Positions 42,812 to 49,314 of a stretch of DNA of 64,000 bases are shown one piece after another. Numbering within the stretch: position 1 is the first letter of the stretch; each line of letters starts with the position of its first letter. The DNA lies in the NCBI GenBank assembly GCA_963750295.1, contig CAVVPY010000005.1, positions 248,001 to 312,000 on the forward strand, in the 5' to 3' direction. The notes under the pieces were generated by a model. That model ran no database searches. It had not been told where the DNA came from and saw only the letters and a program-made list of their open reading frames with translations. This DNA comes from CAVVPY01 sp963750295 (lineage in GTDB: Bacteria > Actinomycetota > Actinomycetes > Mycobacteriales > Jatrophihabitantaceae). The position numbers and the translations under genes are program-made.

Positions 42812-44194
42812 TCAGCTGGGCATGTCGGCGAAGCGGCTGTAGCGACCCTGGAAGGCCACTGGGCAGGTCGCAGTCGGCCCGTTGCGGTGCTTGGCCAGGA
42901 TCAGGTCCGCCTCGCCGGCCCGTTCGGTCTCGGGCTCGTACAGGTCCGGACGGTGCACCAGCAGCACGACGTCCGAGTCCTGCTCGATGCTGCCGGATTC
43001 GCGCAGGTCCGACAGCAGCGGCTTCTTGTCGGTGCGCTGTTCGGGACCACGGTTGAGCTGCGAGAGCGCGACCACCGGCACTTCGAGTTCCTTCGCCAGC
43101 AGCTTCATCGCGCGGGAGAACTCGCTGACCTCCTGCTGGCGGGACTCGACGCGCTTGCCGCTCGTCATCAGCTGCAGGTAGTCGATCACCACCAGTTGCA
43201 GGTCGTTGCGCTGGCGCAGCCGCCGCGCCTTGGCCCGGATCTCCATCATCGTCAGGTTCGGCGAATCGTCGATGAACAGCGGCGCCTCGGCCAATTCGCT
43301 GGAGCGCCGTGCCAGCCGCGTCCAGTCCTGGTCACTCATGTGCCCTGAGCGCATGTTCTGAAGCGACACCGTCGCCTCGGCCGAGAACAGCCGCATCATG
43401 ATCTCGACCTTGCTCATCTCGAGGGAGAAGATCACCGTCGGCTTGCCGTTCTTGATGGCCGCAGTCCGGGCGAAGTCCAGTGCCAGCGTGCTCTTGCCGC
43501 TGCCGGGTCGGCCGGCGATGGTGATCATCTGTCCCGGGTGCAGGCCGTTGGTGTATTCGTCGAGCTGCGCGAACCCGGTCGGGATGCCGGTGCCTACGCC
43601 GCCGGTCGAGGAGATCTTGTCGATCTCGTCGAGGGTCGACTGCAGCAGTGACTGGATGTGGACGTAGTCCTCGCTCATCCGCCGCTCGGTCACGTCGTAG
43701 ATCTCGGCCTGGGCGCGGTCGACGACCTCGTCCACCGTCCCGACGATCTCGGTCGAGCCGGACGCCGTCTCGTAGCCCATCTGCACGATCCGGGTGCCTG
43801 CCACGACGAGGCGGCGCAGCGTCGCGCGTTCGGCGACGATCTGCGCGTAGTAGGCGGCGTTGGCCGGGGTCGGCACGATCGAGATCAGCGTGTGCAGCCC
43901 GTCCCCACCGCCGACCCGGGTGAGTTGCCCCGAACGCGTCAGTTCGTTGGCGACGGTGATCGCGTCAGCCGGCTCACCGCGTGAGAACAGGTCGATGATC
44001 GCGTCGTAGATCAGCTGGTGTGCGGGCCGGTAGAAGTCCCCCGGACGGATCACCTCGACGACGTCGGCGATCGCGTCCTTGGACAGCATCATCGAGCCCA
44101 GGACCGACTGCTCGGCCTCGATGGACTGTGGCGGAGTGCGGTCGTACCCGGACGGATCGGATGCCGGAGGGCGCGCCTCGCTCGCCAGCGTCAT
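42812..44194 (-). CDS. dnaB: DnaB replicative DNA helicase
   Basis: 460 residues from ATG 44194, with GGAGGG nine bases ahead; longer starts lack a ribosome site. The N-terminal domain begins with PPQSIEAEQSVLGSMMLSKD. The RecA-like C-terminal domain has Walker A TIAGRPGSGKSTLALDFART and Walker B VVIDYLQLM, and no intein interrupts it. It is the ring helicase that unwinds DNA at the fork. It ends the ribosomal/ssb gene group, but a 658-bp gap with unusual repeats separates it from rplI, so it probably has its own promoter. Confidence 0.96.
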   Translation of the reverse strand: MTLASEARPPASDPSGYDRTPPQSIEAEQSVLGSMMLSKDAIADVVEVIRPGDFYRPAHQLIYDAIIDLFSRGEPADAITVANELTRSGQLTRVGGGDGLHTLISIVPTPANAAYYAQIVAERATLRRLVVAGTRIVQMGYETASGSTEIVGTVDEVVDRAQAEIYDVTERRMSEDYVHIQSLLQSTLDEIDKISSTGGVGTGIPTGFAQLDEYTNGLHPGQMITIAGRPGSGKSTLALDFARTAAIKNGKPTVIFSLEMSKVEIMMRLFSAEATVSLQNMRSGHMSDQDWTRLARRSSELAEAPLFIDDSPNLTMMEIRAKARRLRQRNDLQLVVIDYLQLMTSGKRVESRQQEVSEFSRAMKLLAKELEVPVVALSQLNRGPEQRTDKKPLLSDLRESGSIEQDSDVVLLVHRPDLYEPETERAGEADLILAKHRNGPTATCPVAFQGRYSRFADMPS

Positions 44195-44357
44195 GGACGC
44201 CCGCCCTCCTGGTCTTCGCTTCGCCGTCGCACGCTCGTACGGTGACACCGCCCCACGACAGTTTCACCGGTTCCACCGGATACCGTTCCGCTCGACCCCG
44301 GCGCTCGCGGCAACTCGTGCACGTTAGAGGTGCGCACATTGGCTGGGCAAACCCAGC

Positions 44358-44508
44358 TGTGGGCACCGTTGTGGGTATCCGGTGGGTAAGCGAACCGCCT
44401 CTGTCTACAACCGGTGGACGACGCTGTGCATAGGTGATCTGCGCAGGCCTGAGCTGCGTCCGGAGGCCAGGATCGGTCAGCCGTCCGTCGTCCACGGGCT
44501 GTGTACAA
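44358..44508. promoter_or_regulatory. Phased cluster of DnaA-box-like 9-mers upstream of dnaB
   Basis: Same-orientation elements: TGTGGGCAC (44358), TGTGGGTAT (44370), GGTGGGTAA (44381), TGTCTACAA (44402), GGTGGACGA (44413), TGTGCATAG (44425), and TGTGTACAA (44500). Each differs by one or two bases from TGTGGATAA or TGTGGACAA, the complements of DnaA box sequences. The first six starts are spaced 12, 11, 21, 11 and 12 bases, so all face about the same side of the helix. Low-affinity DnaA binding is an inference. Confidence 0.45.
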
Positions 44509-44603
44509 CAGAAAAACTCGCGAGGTGCGGCGTGTCGCGGAAGCGGAGTCGCGGCGGGTCCGCTCGAGTGACGGATCCGGGTGGGCTCGGCGCGGGCTCA
44601 GCT

Positions 44604-44680
44604 TCGCTCGAGTGACGGATCCGGGTGTTGGGAGACGGGGTATTCGCCGTCTCTGATCTTCGCGACTCGTCACTCGACGC
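44604..44680. repeat. Palindromic dispersed repeat, copy B, with extra partial units
   Basis: The same layout as 19722-19798: CGAGTGACG (44609-44617), inner stem GAGACGG (44632-44638) and CCGTCTC (44647-44653), and CGTCACTCG (44668-44676). An extra left arm is at 44565-44573 and extra right arms at 44688-44696 and 44708-44716. The extra arms suggest local duplication of the element's ends. Confidence 0.8.
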
Positions 44681-44752
44681 GGCGAGCCGTCACTCGACGC
44701 GCGGAACCGTCACTCGACGCGCGCGCTGGGAATCGGCCCGGGACGAGCGCCG

Positions 44753-44789
44753 GCCCGGGCACCGCTCCGTGCGGGAGCGGTACCCGGGC
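44753..44789. terminator. Strong GC hairpin downstream of rplI
   Basis: GCCCGGG (44753-44759), one unpaired base, ACCGCTCC (44761-44768), a five-base loop, GGAGCGGT (44774-44781), one unpaired base, and CCCGGGC (44783-44789). This 15-bp stem follows the rplI stop by about 60 bases on its transcript, a likely end for the rpsF-ssb-rpsR-rplI message. No T-run. Confidence 0.65.
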
Positions 44790-44797
44790 CCAGAGTG

Positions 44798-44855
44798 CAG
44801 CTCAGCCGGCAATCCAGCTCAGCCGGCAATCCAGCTCAGCCGGCAATCCAGCTCA
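44798..44855. repeat. 17-bp tandem repeat beginning at the rplI stop codon
   Basis: Three exact copies of CAGCTCAGCCGGCAATC (44798-44814, 44815-44831, 44832-44848) and a partial fourth that contains the rplI stop. On the coding strand each unit begins with TGAGCTG, so the stop-codon context itself has been amplified. Confidence 0.85.
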
Positions 44856-45299
44856 GATGGCGGTGACGGTCAGAGGGACCGACGCGACCACGTCCGGGTG
44901 CAGATCGACGGTGACGACATGCGCGCCGGCAGTCTTGATGTGTCCCGGCAGCTGAATGCGCTTCTTGTCCAGCACCGGCCCACCGGCGGTCTTCACCGCG
45001 GCCGCGACGTCGGTCGTGGTGACCGAGCCGAACAGCCGACCGTCCTTGCCCGCACGCGCTTCGAGCGACACCGACAGCTTCTCGAGGTCGGCCTTGATCT
45101 CGCGTGCGTGCGACAGGTCGCGGATCTCGCGGGTGTCGCGCGCCCGCCGGATCTGCACGATCTGCTTCTCGGCACCTTTGGTCCACAGGATCGCGGCACC
45201 GCGCGGGACGAGGAAGTTGCGCCCGTAGCCGTCGGCCACCTCGACAACGTCCCCGGCCAGGCCGAGGCCTGCGACCTCTCGGGTCAGGATGAGTTTCAC
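44853..45299 (-). CDS. rplI: Ribosomal protein bL9
   Basis: 148 residues, MKLILTREVAGLGLAGDVVE, the standard L9 N-terminus, with the signature GYGRNFLVPRGAAI. The C-terminal domain ends with ASVPLTVTAI. L9 binds 23S rRNA. It starts 14 bp after rpsR and is the last gene before the 658-bp gap. Confidence 0.97.
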   Translation of the reverse strand: MKLILTREVAGLGLAGDVVEVADGYGRNFLVPRGAAILWTKGAEKQIVQIRRARDTREIRDLSHAREIKADLEKLSVSLEARAGKDGRLFGSVTTTDVAAAVKTAGGPVLDKKRIQLPGHIKTAGAHVVTVDLHPDVVASVPLTVTAI

Positions 45300-45313
45300 A
45301 GCAGTCTCCCCGG

Positions 45314-45550
45314 TCAGCGCGTGGTCGAGGTGTACGGCAGCAGGGCCATCTCACGGGCGTTCTTGATGGCCCGGGCGAGCTGACGCTGCTGCTGCGAGGT
45401 CACGCCGGTAACCCGGCGTGCGCGGATCTTGCCGCGGTCGGACACGAAGCGGCGAAGCAGCGTGGTGTCCTTGTAGTCGATGTACTCGATCTTGGCCGCG
45501 AGCAGCGGATTCGTCTTCTTCTTGGGCTTGCGAATGGGTGGCTTGGGCAT
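45314..45550 (-). CDS. rpsR: Ribosomal protein bS18
   Basis: 78 residues, with IDYKDTTLLRRFVSDRGKI and RARRVTGVTSQQQRQLARAI, the S18 core. It pairs with S6 on the 30S subunit. No CxxC pairs are present at the N-terminus, so this is a zinc-independent (C-minus) form. Placed between ssb and rplI as in most bacteria. Confidence 0.97.
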   Translation of the reverse strand: MPKPPIRKPKKKTNPLLAAKIEYIDYKDTTLLRRFVSDRGKIRARRVTGVTSQQQRQLARAIKNAREMALLPYTSTTR

Positions 45551-45574
45551 GGTGTCGTCTCCTGGATTACCGGA

Positions 45575-46087
45575 TTAGAAGGGGGGCTCGTCGGAGAAAC
45601 CGTCGCCGCCGCTGGCACCAGCGGCGCTACCGGCGCCTCCGGATGCGGGCGGGGCCGATCCCCACGGGTCATCGTTGCCGCCGCCGGACGAGGCGCCGAA
45701 GCCGCCACCGCCGCCGGAACCGCGCTGGGTCTTGTTGACCTTGGCCGAGGCGTACTTCAGCGACGGGCCGACCTCGTCGACGTCCAGCTCGATGACCGTG
45801 CGCTTCTCGCCCTCACGGGTCTCGAACGAGCGCTGCTTGAGCCGGCCGGATGCGATCACGCGCATCCCCCGGGTCAGCGACTCGGCGCAGTTCTCGGCCG
45901 CCTGGCGCCAGACCGAGCAGCGCAGGAACAGCGCTTCGCCGTCTTTCCACTCGTTGGAGTTGCGGTCGAACGTGCGCGGCGTGGACGCGATCGTGAAGGA
46001 CGCGACCGCGGCGCCGGACGGGGTGAAGCGCAGCTCAGGGTCGGCGGTGAGGTTGCCGATCACGGTGATGACGGTGTCGCCTGCCAT
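45575..46087 (-). CDS. ssb: Single-stranded DNA-binding protein
   Basis: 170 residues. The OB-fold begins MAGDTVITVIGNLTADPELR and contains NSNEWKDGEALFLRCSVWRQ. A Gly-rich linker leads to the acidic tip DEPPF, the protein-interaction tail (canonical DDDIPF). It coats single-stranded DNA in replication and repair. Between rpsF and rpsR. Confidence 0.97.
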   Translation of the reverse strand: MAGDTVITVIGNLTADPELRFTPSGAAVASFTIASTPRTFDRNSNEWKDGEALFLRCSVWRQAAENCAESLTRGMRVIASGRLKQRSFETREGEKRTVIELDVDEVGPSLKYASAKVNKTQRGSGGGGGFGASSGGGNDDPWGSAPPASGGAGSAAGASGGDGFSDEPPF

Positions 46088-46096
46088 CTCGCCCCC

Positions 46097-46408
46097 TTAC
46101 CGCTGGTCCGGGCGCAGGACCTTGGTCCGCAGCACCGACTCGTTGAGGTTGAGCTGGCGGTCCAGCTCCTGGACGGCGGCGGGCTTGGCCTGCAGATCGA
46201 TGACGGCGTAGATGCCCTCGACGTGCTTGTTGATCTCGTAGGCGAGCCGGCGGCGTCCCCAGATGTCGACCTTCTCGATCGACCCGCCGTCGGTCTTGAC
46301 GACGTTGAGGAAGGCGTCGAGCGAGGGCGCGATGGTGCGCTCCTCGAGGCTCGGGTCAAGGATGACCATGACCTCGTAATGGCGCAGTGCAGCAGCTGGT
46401 GAACTCAA
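46097..46408 (-). CDS. rpsF: Ribosomal protein bS6
   Basis: 103 residues. HYEVMVILDPSLEERTIAPS and the C-terminal NESVLRTKVLRPDQR are typical S6. It starts at TTG 46408 with AGGGGGC nine bases ahead; the first Met (13 codons in) has no ribosome site. First gene of the rpsF-ssb-rpsR-rplI cluster. Confidence 0.95.
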   Translation of the reverse strand: MSSPAAALRHYEVMVILDPSLEERTIAPSLDAFLNVVKTDGGSIEKVDIWGRRRLAYEINKHVEGIYAVIDLQAKPAAVQELDRQLNLNESVLRTKVLRPDQR

Positions 46409-46582
46409 GAAAAGCCCCCTGTGGACTGATCGGCCACGGACTCTCCGTGGCAGGAGGTGGTTCGACTGCGGACGGCACCGGGCACGCGAGGCAATCCTCG
46501 GCGGCCGGACACTGCAGGCGAACAGCCTCAGGCTACCGGTCGGGACCGACGATTCAGAAATCGCGCGCGGTACGGGGCCGGA
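46409..46582 (-). promoter_or_regulatory. rpsF leader region with hairpin
   Basis: This 174-bp gap ahead of rpsF must hold its promoter. A 7-bp hairpin CCACGGA-CTC-TCCGTGG sits at 46434-46450, about 25 bases before the start codon. S6/S18 leaders in other bacteria regulate this operon through an RNA structure, and this hairpin is a candidate, but I cannot match it to the known motif with confidence. Confidence 0.45.
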
Positions 46583-47659
46583 CTAGCCGCGGCGCAGCAG
46601 GTACATCCGTGCGTACGTCGCCGTGACCAGCGATAGCGCGATGATGGCCACGATCGCCAGAAGGACGGGCAGTTGTGAACCGGCGAAGCTGTCGGTGGAC
46701 GCCGCCTCGACCGTGGTCGCCGGCTTCGCCTTGGCCGGTTGTGCGGTCGGTGGCGCCGCGGCCGTGCTGGTCACCTTGGGCAGCGGTTGCGCAACGAAGC
46801 CGCCGGTGTCGGGCAGCGGGGCGACCGTGCCGCCGGAACCGCCGAGGTAGGCCGAGTCACCCCCGGTACCCGGGTGCGGGACTACCCGCTCCGGGACGGT
46901 TGTCGGCGGCGGGGTGTAGGTGTAGCCGCCGCTCGGTGCCTGGCTACTGCCGGAGGAACCGCCTGCACCGCCACCCGGCGCGCCAGGCAGGTGCGAGGTG
47001 ATGCCGCCGATGTCGGGGACGGTCACGGTCGGGCCCACGATCGGGGGCAGCGAGAGGTGGATCGGTCCGACGGTCACGCCGGCACCGGGAACCTCGATCG
47101 CCACGCCGCACTTGGTGTCGTTGGTGGCTCGCAGCGAGCCGATCCAGTTCAGTTTGCCGCCGACCGGAAGCGAGGACGGAAGCACCGTGTCGCCGTTCAG
47201 CGGCACCGTGACGCCGAGGACGGTCACCGAGTTCGCGGACCAGGCCAGCTTGTGACTGCCTGCCGAGACGTTCTTGAGCACGAACGGCTTCTTGCCAGTA
47301 ACCAGGTGCGGGTGCTTCGTCCGGCCGTCGATGACCAGCTTGAAGTTGAACGAGGTCGCGGGGGTCGAGCTCAGGTCGACCGCGCCGATGAGCGGCAGCT
47401 TGACGCTGATGCCTGCGAGTTCGGCCTTGAAGGTGACGGTGCCACCGGGCTTGACGTGGACGACGCTGCCGCCGGTCGAGAAGTCGCAGGACGAGTCGCG
47501 CACGCCGGTCAGGGTCAGCGTCGCGGTGGTCTTCGCAGCCTCGGCGCCGGCAGGGGCGACCGCCAGCAGCACGGCAGCGGCCATGGCAACGAGAGCCCCG
47601 CCAGCCAGCCAGACCGGACCGCGCGACCGCCTGACGACGACCCGCCGACGTGCCACCAT
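46583..47659 (-). CDS. Secreted, membrane-anchored protein with LPDTG motif
   Basis: ATG 47659, preceded by AGGAGT, gives 358 residues. A signal peptide (VWLAGGALVAMAAAVLLAVAPAGAEA, split) is followed by a beta-rich domain of about 180 residues with two Cys, then a Gly/Ser/Pro/Thr-rich stretch, PLPDTGGF, and a final helix LPVLLAIVAIIALSLVTATY with MYLLRRG as the stop-transfer tail. LPDTG fits the sortase LPxTG pattern but lies about 90 residues before the terminal helix rather than next to it. No sortase is in the window. Function unknown. Confidence 0.75.
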   Translation of the reverse strand: MVARRRVVVRRSRGPVWLAGGALVAMAAAVLLAVAPAGAEAAKTTATLTLTGVRDSSCDFSTGGSVVHVKPGGTVTFKAELAGISVKLPLIGAVDLSSTPATSFNFKLVIDGRTKHPHLVTGKKPFVLKNVSAGSHKLAWSANSVTVLGVTVPLNGDTVLPSSLPVGGKLNWIGSLRATNDTKCGVAIEVPGAGVTVGPIHLSLPPIVGPTVTVPDIGGITSHLPGAPGGGAGGSSGSSQAPSGGYTYTPPPTTVPERVVPHPGTGGDSAYLGGSGGTVAPLPDTGGFVAQPLPKVTSTAAAPPTAQPAKAKPATTVEAASTDSFAGSQLPVLLAIVAIIALSLVTATYARMYLLRRG

Positions 47660-47771
47660 ATGCTCAGACTCCTGAAATGCTGTGAAATTCCCGAATCGTG
47701 CCGATCTGCGCCGGGCTCGACGCACGCTGCTCACCGCGACGTTCTGCACACAGCGTAGTTTGCCCGGCCGG

Positions 47772-49244
47772 TTACTGCATTAAACGACTGTCGGCGCTGT
47801 CCGTTACTCCGTCGAAGCTGTGAAGGTCGTGCTTCTCTGATCGGCGGGAAGGCCGGGCGAAATAGTCCGGCGCATTGTCGAACTCGCCGCCGGATGGGTC
47901 GTCGCTGCCGTCGGCGCGGACGATGTCGAGCTCAGGGCGCCACATCTCGCGCACGATCAGCGCGGCCAGCCCGAGCAGCAGCCCGTCCCGGATGAGTAGG
48001 ACCACGATCACCGCGCCGTACCCGACACCGTGCGCCGGCGTCCCGAGCCCGAGCAGCAGGGTCAGTGTCATGAACCAGACCGCGATCTCACTGAACTGCC
48101 AGACGAGCGAGAGCCGCCAGCGGGGCCGGGCGAGGGCGAGCAGCGGCACCAGCCACAGCGAGTACTGCGGGCTCCAGACCTTGGTGGTCAGCAGGAACGC
48201 CAACACGGTGAGGAACGCCAGTTGCGCCAACCGGGGCTTGACCGGTGCGTACAGGCCGAGCCAGGCCACGAGCAGCAGCGCCGCGATCAGGGCGAGCGCG
48301 ACGGCCGAACCCGGTGGCACCCAATAGGTCGCGTCGGTCGGATTGGTGCCGTCGGTGACGAGCGTTTTCGCGATCGCCCACACCGTGCTGCGTTCGGTGG
48401 GGCGGTCGATGCTGAAGCTGTAGAACTTCCACCAGCCGTCGTAGTAGGCCATCGCGACGGGGACGTTCACCGTGATCCAGGTCAGGGCCGCCGCGCCGGT
48501 GGCCCAGGCGAGGCCGCCGCGACGCCGGGTTCGGATCGCGAGGATCGCCAGCGGGACGAGCAGGAACACCGGGTACAGCTTGGCCGCCGTCCCCAACCCG
48601 ATGAGCACCCCGGCGGCAACCGGACGGCCGCGGGCCCAGGCCCAGATCGCCCCGGACGTGAGCGCCATCGCGAGCAGATCCCAGTTCGAGAACGCGTGGA
48701 AGACGAGCAACGGCGACAGGGCGAACAGTGCGGCGTCGTAGGGCCGCCGTCGCGACGACAGCGCCGTTCCCGCGGTGACGACCAGGCCGCAGGCAGCCAG
48801 CAGCACGGCGGTGATGGCGCCGAAGATCACCACCGGGGTCCAGGCCGAGTCGAGAGCGTGCACGCCGCGGGTGAACTCGGCGCTGAGCCACATGAACGCG
48901 CCGGTCAGGACGGGGTACTCGACGCCGGTGTCGCGGTAGGGCACCTGGCCGATGTCGAGCCGCTCGTCGCCCCACAGCGGGACGATGTCGGAATAGCACA
49001 TGTGCGTGTACTGCTTGGTGCCCGTCCAGTCACCGGTGGCGCACGGAGACTTCTGGGCGTAACCCAGCAGCAGCGTGAGCAGGGTCAGCGCGAGCAGGAT
49101 CCGCACCGGCGTCCACCAGCCGGTCCGGCGCACGGCTGCGCGAAGCCCCCACCTGCCGCCGATCGCCTCGGCGGCCTGCGCCGAGAAAGCATCGGATCGG
49201 CTCGGAACGCGCGGTGCGGCCGGGGGAGCGTCGGCCGGCGTCAC
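47772..49244 (-). CDS. GT87-family membrane glycosyltransferase
   Basis: 490 residues from GTG 49244 with about ten helices. The first extracellular loop contains RDTGVEYPVLTGAFMWLSAE, typical of GT87/GT-C polyprenyl-phosphate-mannose-dependent enzymes (DUF2029). Such enzymes extend mannolipids or arabinomannan outside the membrane. Located between PBP and the anchored secreted protein, in a cell-envelope block. Confidence 0.83.
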   Translation of the reverse strand: MTPADAPPAAPRVPSRSDAFSAQAAEAIGGRWGLRAAVRRTGWWTPVRILLALTLLTLLLGYAQKSPCATGDWTGTKQYTHMCYSDIVPLWGDERLDIGQVPYRDTGVEYPVLTGAFMWLSAEFTRGVHALDSAWTPVVIFGAITAVLLAACGLVVTAGTALSSRRRPYDAALFALSPLLVFHAFSNWDLLAMALTSGAIWAWARGRPVAAGVLIGLGTAAKLYPVFLLVPLAILAIRTRRRGGLAWATGAAALTWITVNVPVAMAYYDGWWKFYSFSIDRPTERSTVWAIAKTLVTDGTNPTDATYWVPPGSAVALALIAALLLVAWLGLYAPVKPRLAQLAFLTVLAFLLTTKVWSPQYSLWLVPLLALARPRWRLSLVWQFSEIAVWFMTLTLLLGLGTPAHGVGYGAVIVVLLIRDGLLLGLAALIVREMWRPELDIVRADGSDDPSGGEFDNAPDYFARPSRRSEKHDLHSFDGVTDSADSRLMQ

Positions 49245-49314
49245 CCGAGCATCCTCGCAGCCGTCCCCGCGCCCGTGGTCGCAGCCCGATGAGCAGCCTG
49301 GGTCGGTGCCGCCG

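Larger units (their letters stand above)
44195..44852. other. 658-bp non-coding stretch upstream of dnaB, rich in repeats
   Basis: No gene is visible. Reading toward rplI it contains: 44358-44433 a row of DnaA-box-like 9-mers; 44500-44508 a stronger single match; 44565-44720 copies of the CGAGTGACG/CGTCACTCG palindromic elements, including dispersed repeat copy B; 44753-44789 a long GC hairpin; and 44798-44855 a 17-bp tandem repeat ending in the rplI stop. The first 150 bp should hold the dnaB promoter, but I cannot place -35/-10 boxes reliably. Confidence 0.75.

Noticed and set aside
44195..44852. Chromosomal replication origin
   Set aside because: No dnaA, dnaN, recF or gyr gene is beside it and no AT-rich unwinding element is obvious. 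A dnaB control or DnaA-titration role is more plausible.
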